The notes beneath the pieces are model-generated. The model worked only from the letters and a program-made list of their open reading frames with translations, ran no database searches and was not told the DNA's origin. From Callipepla californica brunnescens (taxonomy: Eukaryota; Chordata; Aves; Galliformes; Odontophoridae), in NCBI GenBank assembly GCA_023055505.1, contig JALIRH010000042.1:1558335-1622334 (forward strand): a DNA stretch of 64,000 bases, read 5' to 3'. Below are positions 20,401 through 33,789 of this stretch, piece after piece (position 1 is the stretch's first letter; every line of letters begins with the position of its first letter). The translations under genes and the position numbers were made by a program.

Positions 20401-20840
20401 TATGTGTTGTTCTTCTCGCGTTTCTTTTTAATGTGGCCATGAAAGCGGGCTTGGGAGCCAGAGCATGCCACGTGTAGGACAAGCATCCTGGCCAAGATCC
20501 CAAAGATCCCACACTGTTGTGTGTTTGTGGGGCTCCAGGGGGCTGTCAGAGCAGCCAGGTGTGGGGTACCCAGCTCTGGCCCCCAGCTCCTGACCCTCTT
20601 TGTCACGCAGCCACGAGCACGCGTGGTTTTAAATGAAGGCACTAGGGTGCAGAGCTGTGTTTTGTTTTGTTGTTTGGCCACGGTATCTGTTACGCACTAA
20701 TTTCCTTTAAGGCTGGTGATGAAGTCAGTAAACCACAGCCTGCAGTGAGTGCTCCCCGAGCTGGTGCTTTCCGCTGTGACTTGCACTTGACATGTCCGCT
20801 CCTGAGCTCAGCAGGCCAGTCTCGCTCCATCTCTTCCAGC
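20401..20840 (+). promoter_or_regulatory. PTPN22: PTPN22 upstream region
   Basis: About 440 bp between the BCL2L15 poly(A) site and the PTPN22 ATG must hold the promoter and 5'UTR of PTPN22, unless an upstream noncoding exon exists. The ATG is directly preceded by ctcttccag, which resembles a splice acceptor, so a 5'UTR exon further upstream cannot be excluded. No CpG island and no clear TATA box. Confidence 0.45.
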
Positions 20841-23800
20841 ATGGACCAAAGGGAAATCCTGCAGCAGAACCTGGAAAGAGCCCGAGGCAAGATGCTCAAC
20901 CAAGAAGCGTTCGTAGACGAGTTTTTGGTAAGTTCGCTTTAAGGCACAGTTCTGTGTTTGAATTTATTTTAAAGAGAACTACTCAGTCACCACTCCCCAA
21001 ATGGGAGATGAGACCCTGCGTGTGACAGCAAGATTTTCTATGTGTTTTAAAGCAAAAAGAGAAGGGGGCAAAAAGACAAAAAGAACGTAGAGACAGAAGA
21101 GTAATTTAATGGTTTGCGTTCAAAGTGAAACTGTTTGTTTTTTTAAAATAATTTACCAAGTGCTTCCTGTTTTCTGCTTTGCAAATGCACTTGTCGGGAT
21201 ACGGTTTCGCTTTGCCCTGCCTCGGCACTGGGGATGTGCTGAGGAACACGGTGGCAGTGCCACTCGCTGCCTCCTCTCCCGCTGCAGCAGGCAGTGTGTG
21301 TGATGTGTGCTCCTGCTGGGAAGCTCCAGCTGTTACCTGAGGCAGTTCTTTGCTTTTTTTGTCTCGCTAGAAACCCCACACCCGTACCCCCTCCAAAATA
21401 AGACCTGAGTGTTCCGATGGATGCTGCGAGGACCTGGGGTTGGTTGTGTCTGTTAATACGTGGCACCCTGGCCAAGGCTGTTCTGACTGCTTCTGCAGCC
21501 CCCAGCGCTGTGCTGGGTTACGTGGAAGGGCTCCGGAATTTATCTGGAATGAGTGCATGTGCTTTAATATCTGCTAGTGCTCCTGGCTCCTCCTGCAAAT
21601 ACGTTTCTTTTGTCTTAAAGGCAAAACTTGCTGATGGCTCTTGTCTTTGCCAGTGTTCTGCAGTGTCTGGCTGGTGAAAATCCGAGCAGTGACCAGCTCT
21701 GTTAGCTCCCTGCCAGCACTGTGGTGGTTTGGGTGGCAGGGGTGGGCTCAGATGGTAACACACAGTCCCAGTGCTGATGGTCAGCGCAACACTGAGTGGC
21801 TCCAGGCACTGCCCAGCTTCAGAAGACATAGGGAAGGGCTAAACTAGTGCATCTGTAAGGCCTGAGATGTCTCAAACAAACACACAAGCACTGACCCTCA
21901 CTGTTCCCCCAGGGGTTGTGCCAGGCAGCAAGCCTGGGGGCAGCTCAGCAGACCCGGAGAGATCCGGCCCTGCTCTGACGCACCAGTGAAAAGATCACTT
22001 CAAACGCTTGGGAAAAGCTTAGTGCTCGACTTCCAGCTGTCTGGGTTGGAGGGAAGTGATTAATCTGAGCCTGCAGTGACAGTAGGTTGTTCCATGGAAC
22101 AAAGCCCTGTCACAGGCTGCTGGATTTTCCCCTGTGCTGGGCTGGGGCAGGGTTGTGTGGCAGCTGGGGCGGCGAGCCTGGTGCGTGGGGTTCCAGCAGC
22201 CAAGTGCAGCTCATGTTCGTACAGCAGCAGCATGTGCAAGAGGTCAGGGCAGCATTTCCTCCAGGACTGCAGAGTAGTCTTCCCTGCACGGCCTGAGCTG
22301 ATGCTCACTTCTGCAAGCACAGGCAATTGGAATGAATCGTGTTCCAAACTTGGGAGAAATGTTGGATGCATCCTGCTGCCTCCCTTCTCTGCGTGAACAA
22401 GAACCTGTACACGCATATCGTGGTCATAGTGCTGTAAATGACAGAGCTGCTCTATTCGAGTCTCTGTTTTCTGTCTGTACAGTCCTACTGCTCCCATTTG
22501 CTTTCTCATACGTAGTCATTTTCCAGCAGTTTATAATCAGTTTATGCAGGGACAGAAATTTGGAGTGCAGAGTGGTTGCCTTCCTTGATATCCAGCGTGG
22601 AGCTGTGCTGGAAGGAGGTGGGGGGAGGTTGCATGCTGAGCCCCCAGATCAGTGCCTGAAGCCTTCGGCCCTACTGCCATTCCTGCCCCTGTGCTGCCAT
22701 TGGAGCACGCTGCCTCCAGTGCAGGTCAGCAGCATGGCACAGCCATCTCCACCCGTTTAACCATGGAGCTATTTTGGCTCGGTGACCCCGGGACCAGCCT
22801 GTTTTTCCTGTGAGCAGAGCGGCTGAAGCATTGTTTCCACTTCCTGCTAAAACTCATGTGGGTGACCTTGAAGTGTGTGTTAAGACATGAGATGCTCCAG
22901 CACCTCACGGCTCAGGTGTGTCAGAGGTCCCTTCCCTCTGCTCCTCACCCCTCTGCATCATTCTTTCATAAAGGCACAGACCGCTGAGGGTTTTCTTTTG
23001 TCATCTTGCTTCTTTGGGACCCCGTGGTGATGCTGGAGAGTTCTCTAAAGGCGTTGCCCCACATGGTGTGAAGGGCCCTTCAGTGTCAGACTGTAGGGAT
23101 CCCAATTCCAGAAATGGTCCTTTCTTTTAAATCAGAGCTACCCCTTGATGGTAAGAAAGAGCACAGCGGGAATGGTGCTTTAGAAGTCAATGGCAATGAG
23201 AGGCTGATATCGAGGACATTGAATTCTACAATTAATAAGCTAAAATATGCTTGAACTCTCCAGGAGTGCACAAGCTTTATACTGGCAATGAAGAGATGAG
23301 AGATTCACATGCGTGAGAGCATCTCTTAGGAATCCTTCTCCTCCTTTCTCTCTCATCAGTGTATACAGCTGCTCCACTCTGATTTCTTGTGCCCCTTCGA
23401 TTGATCGTGCATTGCTGTTGGCAGCTACAAATAAAGAGCATTTTTACCAAATTGAGAAGAATTGGTTACTTCATCTGTCTGACATTTGCTGGAGGTAGTT
23501 TAAGATAGTTCCTTATAGGTGCTTTTTATGCCATACCCACCCGTGAGAGCAATGCTTTATGTGCTGTATGAATGCATCCCCCACCTCCTGCGGCACTGCC
23601 TTGTATGCTTTTTCCATTCTGGTGCTCTTTGGTGGCTTTTGCTTCTATTCTTGGTCTGAGTACTTCGAGAAAAGCCTCTCTGAAAAGGTGCAAGTTTTGT
23701 TTTGCGGTGGTGAGCCCGACCCCCAGAGATCTCCACACGTGCTATCGAGTAGTGCTGTACATAGCATGTTTGCTGTAACTTGTTCCATTCTTTTACCACA

Positions 23801-26800
23801 GAAGCTGAAAAGGCAGTCAACAAAATATATATCAGATAAAATCTACCCTACGGCAACAGCAGAGTGCCCAGAGAACATCAAGAAGAACAGATACAAAGAC
23901 ATCTTGCCCTGTAGGTTGAAATGGCTTTCAGCCTTCCCTTCCATGCTGCACTGCAGCTGGAGGAGCCCAAGGCCATGGGGGACAGACAGTAACACTGCTG
24001 CTGCTTCTTCTGCTTTTGTGCCTGCAGATGACCACAGCAGAGTGGAGCTATCCCTGATCACGTCGGATACAGATTCTCACTACATCAATGCCAACTTCAT
24101 CAAGGTATTCCTTCTTTCATGGTGCTCTGCATGTAAAGGTGTTTGCAGGCAGCTGGAGCGGCCCGGCCAGCTCATGCCAGGAGGAGCAGGTCCTATGGCC
24201 GTGGCTATAGCAGCTGATGTGCTCGGTGGATGCCATGCTGTGCGATGAGGACAACAGATGTGCAGGTTCTGCACAGCGAGCCCTTCGGAAGCAGCACGCA
24301 GGCACCAGGCTGCAGGCACAGGGCCACACACCTACTGGGCTGCAATTTCGCAGCTCGCAGCCCCCGCTTCCTGCCAGGCTGGGGATGTGCAAAGCTGGCT
24401 GCGGCCAGGGCGGGCTGCCCAAGCTGAGCAGCACTACTCAGCCCAGCAGTGAGCAGCAGGCAAGTCACCGTGGGCTCCTCCAGCAGCTCTGGGGGCTGGG
24501 ACAGATCTTGCCTCCAGCCCAGCCCAGCTCCCTGGCTCTGGTTCTGCCTCAGGGACATCTTCACAGCTTGGCTTCTGATTGCTTCATCATTTCATTTAGG
24601 TGCCTAAAATGTATGGGAGCCCCCTTGGTGGCCCCAATGGGTAGAAGGAGGATTCAGAAAGAGAGATGGTTGTTATTTCTGTCTTCATGTCTGATCTGAA
24701 TGCTGTCCTAGGGAGTCTATGGGCCGAGAGCATACATTGCAACCCAAGGTCCTCTCCCCACCACTGTCACTGACTTTTGGAGGATGATTTGGGAGTATGA
24801 AGTCCTGGTAAGATACAGTTTCGTGTTTGTTTTGTTTTAATAAAAGTTGTCTGCAAAAGCAGCTAGGATTCCTTTGTGACTGAAGAGACAGCAGCAGCAC
24901 CAGGGTGGCACTCAGGTGCTGTGTATGATCCGTGTCCTTCCTGTGAGCTGGGACGTGGCTGCTGCTCCTGCTGCCTGCATCCAGCTCCATGCAGGGAGGG
25001 TCCAGAGCATCCTGAGTTTGCTTTGTCTGACACTGTGGGGCAGTCCAAGTAACTCCTCTGTGGTTAATAAGCAGCCCCAGACAACGGGACTGATTCTTCT
25101 GCCTGGGTAAAAACCTCTTCTAACAAACCTTCTTTCTGCAGACTGTGGTCATGGCCTGCATGGAGTTTGAAATGGGAAAGGTGAGTAACGTATCAGACAG
25201 AGGTGGCTGTGCTGCAGCAGGGCCACGACAGGGTGGGGAGATGCAGATTTGTATGAAATCTCATTGGGAACAGCAAGTTTCCATTTGATACAAATGCCTC
25301 CTCGAGTCTCCTGTGGCAGACTCTCAAGCCATCCCCAGTAATGTAACCAACCTAGATGGCAGGGAAACAAGGCTAGCTGCTGCCTGGGGAGTCCAGCAGT
25401 GGGGCGGGCTGAGGTTGGCCAGCAGCAGCAGCCCAGCCAGGCCAAGAGACGTTATGTGCTGTGATTAACCAGACATGTGCTTCTTGAGACAGAAAAAATG
25501 CGAGCGGTACTGGGCAGAGGTGGGCGACCCCTCCCTGCAGAGCGGACCCTTTTCCATCAGCTGTGTGAGTAGAGCCACCTTCACACCACATCACAGCACG
25601 CACACGGGGAACTACTGTCATCCGCAGAAAGTGTGACTCTGATTGTTGTTCTGCAGGAAGCTGAAGAAAAGAAAAATGAATACGTGATCAGGACTTTAAA
25701 GGTGGCCCTTAATGAAGTGAGTAGGAAAGCCGAGGTGGGAGAAGCATCTTGGCTGGCTTTATTATAGAAATAATATTAAATCACATTGTGCTTTGCAGGA
25801 AGTTCTGTGCTCCTCAGCGTGCTGGTTGAGATTCAGCAGCAGCTGAAGGAATTAAAAGACTAAAAAATTAACTAACTCCAATTTTAATTTCTGAAACTCT
25901 TTGACAGTTGTGACAAATTAGATCATGGGTAAGTGAGGCTGAAAGGAACCTCACGGGGGTGGCAAGGTGTTGTTGGCAGCAAGAACAAATTGTATTCCAA
26001 CTTGCAGGCTCTGCTTGCCAGTGGAGCACAGCGTTGGAGATGGCTGCAGCACGTCAGCTCTCACAGTGCTGGTGGCCACACCGGTGTTCTGCCAGCACTT
26101 CTCTTGCCTTGCAGGAAGTGCGCACCATCCGCCAGTTCCACTACCAAAACTGGCCTGACCACGACATTCCCTCTTCCATTGACCCCATTCTGGAGCTCAT
26201 TGGCGAGGTGCGCTGCTGCCAGCCAGATGACTCCATCCCCATCTGCATCCACTGCAGGTGAGTGCCTGCAGGGCAGGGCGTGCCCGCTGCCTCCCTGTTT
26301 TCCCCGCAGGGATGGGTGGTGCAGGCTGTGCAGGGTGTGGTGTGTGCTATCTGCGGTGTGGGATGCAGGGCAGTAAGGTTTTCTTAATACCCTTCTTGGA
26401 GCACATAGCTGCTTATCTCTGATCGCTGCTAGCAACCCTTCTGTGACTCTCTTTGCAGTGCTGGCTGTGGGAGAACAGGAGTTGTTTGTGCCATTGACTA
26501 CACCTGGAAGCTGCTGAAGGACGGGGTAGGTGTCAGTCCCACCACGTGTACCTGCTCACCACCCATTGCTGCCCGTTGTCCTTCCCTCTGCACCCTGGTG
26601 CGAACAGCAGCACTGCAGTGCGTGGACTGCAGCCCGCAGGGCTTGGCACTGGCCTTCAGTCTTCAGTGGAAACTGACTGTCTGTATTTGTCTCTCTGCAC
26701 TTTTAGTATCAGACCTGCTCTCGTTTTTCATTTTTAATCTTTTCTCTTTCTTGCAAGATTGTTCCAGTGAACTTCAGCATCTTCAGTCTGATCCAGGAGA

Positions 26801-29800
26801 TGCGCACACAAAGACCTTCGATAGTGCAGACCAAGGTATGCCCAGGAAATCATGACTGCTGGTTTACTCTCAGGATTGAAACCTCGCATCTCCCCAGGAG
26901 GGCTCGCAGTGAGGCAGCACAGAAGGCCGTGGGGCTGGGAACTGGGCAGGCACTTGTTCCTTAAGGTCCCTTTTCTGAGAAGAATGATTTTGCAGAAATG
27001 AATTTCTGACCGCTTCTCTGTAGACAGCTGGGATAGCTTAGTGCTTGCAGAGCCATTTTTTGGAGCACTTATGCTGTGAAACAAGTGACCATCCAGGAAA
27101 TAAAGTGGAAACTCTTCTCAATCGAGACCGATGGAAGAGGAAGCTCAGTGCAGAACAACGCAGTATGCACAGCTGACAAAAAAACACACAAATGCTTTGG
27201 TCTCAACCCTGTGGAAACTGCAGCTTCTACTTCTTCTGAGAACTTGTCCTGCTGCCAGACCACAAAGTGGCAGCTTCTCACAGGGGCTGATGTTTGATTT
27301 GGGTGATAGGTGACCATGGGTGACACATACTGCAGGTGCTGGCTTTCACATCTCCTTTGTTTGTCGAATGCAGGAGCAGTACAAACTGGTTTACAGTGCT
27401 GTCATTGAGCTCTTCAAAAGGCAGATCGAAGCACTGGATGCCCAGGAAGATTCTGCTTCTTCACAGGTAAAAGTCGCCAGGATAAATGCACTGCTTCCTG
27501 CAGCCTCAGGCACACCAGGTTTAATCTTACGTCCTATTGCAGAATGGAATGTCACATTTTTTTGCCCTATTTATTCATAATTACATTGTAACAGAAGCCT
27601 CCAATCTATCGAGGTGCTTACGTGGCTCCTAGTTCCTTATCTGCTATTTCATTTATACAAATGAACTCATTATTTATATATACTCCGCAAGAAAGTGTAT
27701 GAACGTCACAGAGACAGGTCCAGCCCGAGCTGAGCCTCTCTCAAGTTAAGCCATGAGAATCCCATTTCCTCAATCACACACTGCTTACCACAGGAATGGC
27801 CTCAGCCGAGTGCTAAATCTTCTTCTGTCTCAAAACCATTATCTATTTTTATAATTGTTTAATATAATGAGTGAATAGGATGAACAGCTTCAGCCTTCTC
27901 CATCAGCATCTGATTTTCATGCTCGTTTGCCAGTGAAATTTGGTTTCATTGGGTGCTTGCAAGCAACGGAGTGGGTTTCAGTGTAGTTTGGGAAGTTATA
28001 TAAACAGGAACAGCCCAAACACCCACAGCTTCTCCTTATTGTCTGACTGCAGGCAAGAGCGTTACCTTGGCTCCATTTGAGGTCTTTTAGGAGTGAAGAA
28101 GTTAAGAACTGCCACTCTTGAGTAAAGGCTGGAAAGTTAGCTTACATTGCCAAAGGCGCTGCCTAAAGCATATGGATCCCACTATGGGATTCACACCTCA
28201 GTTCTCCCATAGCATTCACCAGAGCTGAGCGAGAAAATAGCTGGAAAGTGCCTTCTGCTTGTGTAGTGGATAGTCAGTAAGCAAAGGAGATGCAGGCTGA
28301 CACAAAATGCAGAGAATGGCACAAGTCTGGATGTGGCTTTGTAGCTGCCAGCCAAAGCTCCCACCTGCCCGAACCTCCCTGCCCTCTGAAAGCACCTCAC
28401 CGAGCTCGAGCACAAAATGAAACCAGCACCTGCACAGTGCGGCTGAATGGCCGCTGGGGGTCTCAGGCAGAGTTCTCTACTCAGGCGATTTTGCAGCTGT
28501 TTTGCACAGCTGGATTGTTGTCTGGCCCTTGGCACTCTCACCTCAAAAGGTGTGGACAGGAAGAGCTGTTCAGGGCCTGTCCTAAACGTTCAGCGCCAAG
28601 TCGGTGTTTTCAAGTTGGTGTTTGTCATCCCCAAACTTCATTGATCATTGAAAGTAGTTGGCAGAAGTTGTGTCTCCTGAAATAGCATGTCTGTGCTCTT
28701 CGCATTCTTTTTCTTCGCTCTCTTGCTTTCTTTCATCAGGTTCTAACAAGGCGTCCTGTACCCAAGCCACTGCTGACTCCCATGGAAGACATCTATTCTC
28801 TGAGCTTGCTAACCTGGTGAGGTTGCCTATTTTCAGTTACCCCACTTATTTCAGGAAGATGCACTTTTCATGTGCATTTTGTGGCATCACAGAATCATCA
28901 AGGTGGGAAAACACCACTAAGAACAATTCAGCTGCATAAAGGGTCCCCTTCCTGTTCACCATGGTGGCCAGACAGGGCTTCCCTGTTGCGCTAGGCTGAA
29001 CTGGGTGGGCTCTCTGTTCCCAGGGGACAGATCTGTCCTTACAAGGCAATGCTCTGCTGCCTTGTTAATAGGCTAACAGATTTCTGAGTGCTTGACACCT
29101 CTGACTTCATGCTGCCATGTTTTGTTGCAGCTCAGGGCAAGAGGACCAGGATGTGCACCAACGCTTTCCTCCGCTGGTACAAAATGAAGCACCGCTGACA
29201 TCTCTGTCTGCCACAGCAGCACGGGGCAGCTCTGGGGACAGAGCCCCTTCCATCAGACCAGCGGCCTCCATCGGCACTCTGAACGTCAGCAGCACCAGGC
29301 ACACAGCTGCCGTCAAGATGTGGGGAGCAGGAGAAGCCCTTCAGAAGCACCGCAGTTTGCAGTTCAGCAGCAGGTCCTCTGAGCAGCTGCTGCTGGACCT
29401 GGAGCTGCAGGGAACAGGCAGGAAAGGAGTGCACAGCAAAGCACCTCTGGCACGGACCACATCGACGCCTTTTGTGCTGGCACAGCAAGGAGAAGTCTGG
29501 GCTTGTGATGGAGGGAATGCAAAGCCCACTTTGAGTTCTCAGTCACCAAACGCCTGTTGCTTAAGCTTCCAGGTGAAGGAGGAGGATGTATTTTCCCCTG
29601 CTGAGCTGAACAACTCAAGCCAAGTAGCAGACGGTCCCCCTGGCCACAGGAACTGCAGGCAATGTCCTTACCCTTACTGTTGTTCAGCAGAAGACCCCTA
29701 CTTCTCTTCACTCTCCCCAGATGAGCCACCATCCCCAGAGCCATCAGTTGGGCAAGATGTGTGGGGCTGTCCTCGCGCAGTGCCCACCTCCCCACCTCCC

Positions 29801-32800
29801 CTGCCTGCATCCCACCACACTGCCCAGCCAAGCACCCGGAGGACATCCTCGCTGAGTAAGTGCTGCGGGCTCTGTGGGTGATGAGCACAGTCCTTCAGCA
29901 TCTGACGGTGCCTGGGGAGGGCCTCACGTGGTTTCATCATCCCACCTTACATCAGGATTTGGTGCACGAGTCTTCTCACTATCCAGATGCCAGAGGCACA
30001 CAGCACAGTTACAGGAGCTGCAGTGTGATCAGGCTGCGTGCTGAGGGGTTGTGTGTGTGGGGGGGCATCCAGTAATCCTCCCCTGTGCCTTAGGGCTCTT
30101 TGTCAGCGCTGCTGGGAGGGCACCTGGGGCATGTACATATCTTGCAGCAAGTGAGATGTGCTGGGGACTGTCTGGATCTCTGGTACAGTTCAGAGAGGTT
30201 TGCTATAATCTCTGGTGGTCAGCTGGGTGGAGCATTCAGTTGTCTGCACAGGTCCGCAGTTCTGCTGTGTGTGCCGTGCAGTAACCTGCCCACGTCTCCT
30301 CCATTAGACATCCTGCCCCTGGCAGATGACGACAATCCTCCACCCCTGCCAGAGCGAACTCCCGAGTCCTTTATTGTGGCCAGTGAATCAGGTGAGAGCA
30401 TTTAAAGCACTGACATCTGCTCTGAGGGCTCTTCTCAGCCTCGTGGAGGATCAGAGCAGTGCTGTCACTATGTCTGCTTGGGGTGAGAAATGTCCTCTCA
30501 TGTTTGTTTCCAGGAGAATTTCCCCTGGCCTCCTCAGATTTTCAGCTTCCACATAGACACAAAGATACTGGAGTCTCTTTGGAGCAGAGTAGTGTGTCTC
30601 CACCAGTGATGTTTAACGACACGACAAGACTGAAACCAAGTAAGGTAAACAAGTGCAGTTTTATCTCTTATCCAGCACTGTCACTGTGTTAGTTTCCTTA
30701 TTATATACTATCCTTGTTTTTAATTTCCAGAGTCTGAAGCTTCGGAGCACACACTCAGGTAAAAGTTTGATGCCGGGGTAACTGTCTTTGGGCATAAAGT
30801 CTGCTTTTAATGGGACTTGCTTTAAGTTATGCCAGATTTAGTAAAAGTCATTAGGATCTATGCTCAGTCCAACAGAATTTTTCTGCAGTAAAATAGATCT
30901 GAACAGTTCTGCAGCCAAATGAACCCTTCGTTTTGTATTTCCCCATCAGCCCCTGCACTGCGTGTGTATTTCATGATGATGTCCCTTGCAGTCTCCTCAG
31001 GCTAAGGGTTGTCACATTCTTTCACTGCATGTTATGTGTTTCCCTTGACATGACAGAGATACACAGGTTAGAGCTCTGCAGTCCTTGTGTTGAACAGATA
31101 CGTGCATTTTCAGAGGCAGCTCTACAAACCTCCTCTCTTTGCTTTCTCAGAGACAAACCCAGATCGCTCAAACTCTCCTCCCCCACTTCCTGAAAGAACC
31201 CCGGAGTCATTTCTTCTCGCTGATGAAGAAAGTAAGTGATGGCTTATTTTCCCAGCACTTAACTGAGATTTGTACTTATATCTAAACCTGTAACATCTCA
31301 GGTAACAGCGGCCCATTTGTTCAAAATGCTACCAATGGACTTAACTGTGGGAGAGCTCAGCAGACATAAAGGACACAAATGCAGCCAGGGAACCTGATGG
31401 GAATTTCTGCAGCTGCTGCATTAGAGGAAACAAAAAGCAGCAACAAACACTGAGAAAAGAAGCGAGAGGGTTCAAGAATGACCACAGAAAATGTTCTGCC
31501 CTGTGTTCCCAGGTGTGCAGCTTCCTGCAAGAAAATCTACAGCTAGTTCTTGGGACTTGAGTAATGGAGCTTCTGAAACATCATCAAAAGAGCCTTTGAA
31601 ATGCTTCAGGAGAAGCAAGGTAAAGAAAGAAACAAACAAAAAGCACCTGCACAAACGCTATAGGTAAAGGAGATGGGGAGAAGAGATTTTTCTAGCCGCA
31701 GCTACTGTTGATTTCTGACCCCTAATCCTAAAAATAGCTTAGAGAGCTCTCTTCTATTTAGAGCAAGGAAACAAGTCTGATAATAATAACCGAGTTGTAG
31801 AATTGTAGACACCAGCTGTGTACAAAAGGAACAGAGCCACATGTCCACACTGGTGTGAATGGTTCTGCCTCAGCTTTCCGAAGCACCAATGGAAAAATCT
31901 GCCTGAGTGGAGTCTGAATTGCCATGCAGGACGGACTCTGCTCATCACCACGGCTCTACTTAATTATCCTCATAAGAAATTTCACTTTGGGATGTTATGG
32001 TTGATCAGAAAAGCAGGAAAGAGGAAAACAGCAAACTTGCTACATTTTTTAATCCTTTTTTTTTTCTTTTCTTTTTTCTGCAGAGCTTAAAAATACTCAA
32101 AAACGTGAGAAAAAGTAAGTCTTTCAGACCAACCCCAATTCTGTCCTTCTACCCAATGCTCTAAACACCGGGGAGGGCAGTACTCTGGGGAACGTGATTG
32201 ACCTGAGCCCCATTCTGGATTCTGCCCCATTTGGAGCAGAAATAAAGATCTTCTCATGCAGTTTCACTGGTCTAAACTTTAAAAGTTTATCCTTGAAAGC
32301 ATCCAGTGAAAGGCCACAGAGATAACAAAAGGTGTGGAGCACCTCCCTTATGAGGAAAGGCTGAGAGACCTGGGGCTGTTCAGCCTCGAGAAAAGAAGGC
32401 TCAGAGGGGATCTGGGCTGGGAGCTGCTTTGGCAGGGAGGCTGGACTTGAATTAATGTCTTTAAAAACGTGTGGCACTCGAGCTGTGGTAATGCAGAGAG
32501 TACTGGTCTTTGTGGAGTGCAGTTGTACGTGTGTGAAAATCCAGTTCTTCAGGGAGTTACGATGATTACTAACTGTTGTCAGTACAATTCTGTGTTTCCA
32601 GACATCTGTAGTCCATCTTCACTGACAAAACCACCGGAATCCGCACCTTCAAATCATCTGAGCTCTTTCTTTAATTTTGGTACGTACTCATGTCGTAGTG
32701 GATTTGTTGACGAATACAGTGTCAAGCTGCCTTTGTAGTTTCTGCACCAGCTGACTACAGGCTGTTGCTTCAAGTAAACTACATCTTAAATTCTGGGAGA

Positions 32801-33004
32801 ATGTAGTTGGGGTCTTTGAAAACACTTGTAATTTATTTTAGGAAATCGAGCAGTCATTATCTACAACATTACACAACAATATCTATGACACGTTGTAGAT
32901 TCTGTTGTAGATATATATGTATATTATCTTTTTTCCTAGGCTTTGCAAGTCGATTTTCGAAGCCAAAAGGCCCCAGAAACCCACCTCCAGCATGGAATAT
33001 TTAG
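20841..33004 (+). CDS. PTPN22: Protein tyrosine phosphatase non-receptor type 22 (LYP/PEP)
   Basis: A haematopoietic cytosolic tyrosine phosphatase that, with CSK, dampens antigen-receptor signalling. Twenty-one coding exons: 20841-20927, 23802-23910, 24028-24104, 24712-24807, 25142-25180, 25493-25564, 25657-25716, 26115-26257, 26459-26525, 26758-26835, 27374-27466, 28740-28816, 29131-29855, 30308-30391, 30514-30644, 30731-30758, 31151-31231, 31513-31619, 32084-32114, 32602-32679 and 32940-33004. They give 775 residues (human 807). The catalytic domain spans about 1-300. Its WPD loop Asp195 and [10 protein letters not shown] signature (Cys227, Arg233) fall at the human residue numbers. The interdomain (large exon 29131-29855) is poorly conserved. 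The P1 motif [12 protein letters not shown] binds CSK SH3 and has Arg591 at the human Arg620 position. A second motif, [18 protein letters not shown], and the C-terminal [17 protein letters not shown] follow. Phases are consistent throughout. Confidence 0.96.
28885..28960 (-). mobile_element. CR1-like 3' end fragment in PTPN22 intron 12
   Basis: The start 'tcacagaatcatcaaggtgggaaaacacca' resembles the reverse complement of an avian CR1 3' terminus. It quickly loses similarity, so only a short diverged piece is supported. It lies between the exons ending at 28816 and starting at 29131. Confidence 0.45.
32262..32455 (+). mobile_element. CR1 LINE fragment in PTPN22 intron 19
   Basis: The plus strand carries 'ggagcacctcccttatgaggaaagg', 'gctgagagacctggggctgttcagcct' and 'agaagg ctcagaggggatct', a conserved segment of the CR1 3' region. 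Both ends are truncated, and no terminal CR1 repeat is present. Confidence 0.75.
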
Positions 33005-33725
33005 ATAAACCGTTCAGATTTGGTGTCACGGATGCTTTCTGGTGTCCGTGAGCGCTCGTTTCAGAAAGGTTTGCGTCGCAGTGAACGCACCAAAGCGCAC
33101 TGTGGGATTTCTGGTGAACGAGGCACTACTCGCACGTTCTCCAGCTGAAGTCCTGGAGCACAGAAGTGCGTGTAACTACAACAGCTCAGCACTTTCAGTT
33201 AATTCGCAACGGGATGGAAATCAAGCCCGGGAACGGAGATTTTATCCGGACAAGCGATGTTTTTGTTGCGTTTTGGAATGCGTTCAGCTCAGAACGGTCG
33301 CTTGGAGCTCTGTGAAGCAGAACACGGTGAGCTGCGGGCGGTCCCTGTGAGCAGAGGTGCAACAGAGGAGCTGAGATGTGCGGATGCTGCAGCTGAACTC
33401 CTTCCTTCCCGTGTGCTTCTACCGCTGGGACTACAAGGCAATTAAGATCCCTTTCACCAAACGTCAATTCCTTTCTTTTTTCACGTTTTCCTCGTCGGAA
33501 CCGTTTTATTTTTCCTCGTTTTTCCGGCTAACCGAGGCGCTGCCGGCCCGGCTGCCGCCGCAGCCCTCAGTACCAAAACACAGCGCTCCCAGCGCCCGCG
33601 GCTGACAGCTGGTTGGTGTTTTTACGACGCGGGAACTCCGAAAGCCCCATCCCGATTCGGGGATGGCGTATTTAACCTAGGAAGTATTTTTGCGACGCGT
33701 GACAGACGCTGCGTAAATAAATAAA
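33005..33725 (+). terminator. PTPN22: PTPN22 3'UTR and overlapping poly(A) signals
   Basis: The TAG stop is at 33002-33004. Two overlapping AATAAA hexamers (33716-33721 and 33720-33725) are the first strong plus-strand signals, giving a 3'UTR of about 0.74 kb. The last 200 bp are already CpG-rich and merge into the RSBN1 promoter. Confidence 0.65.
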
Positions 33726-33789
33726 GTTTATTTATGGGCCCTTACGCGGCTGAGGGACCGCTCCCTTCCCGCCCTCCGCGCGCCGCCCA

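Noticed and set aside
23557..23823. Minus-strand frame in PTPN22 intron 1 overlapping exon 2
   Set aside because: No recognisable homology, no splice or poly(A) context. Ends inside the antisense of a real exon.
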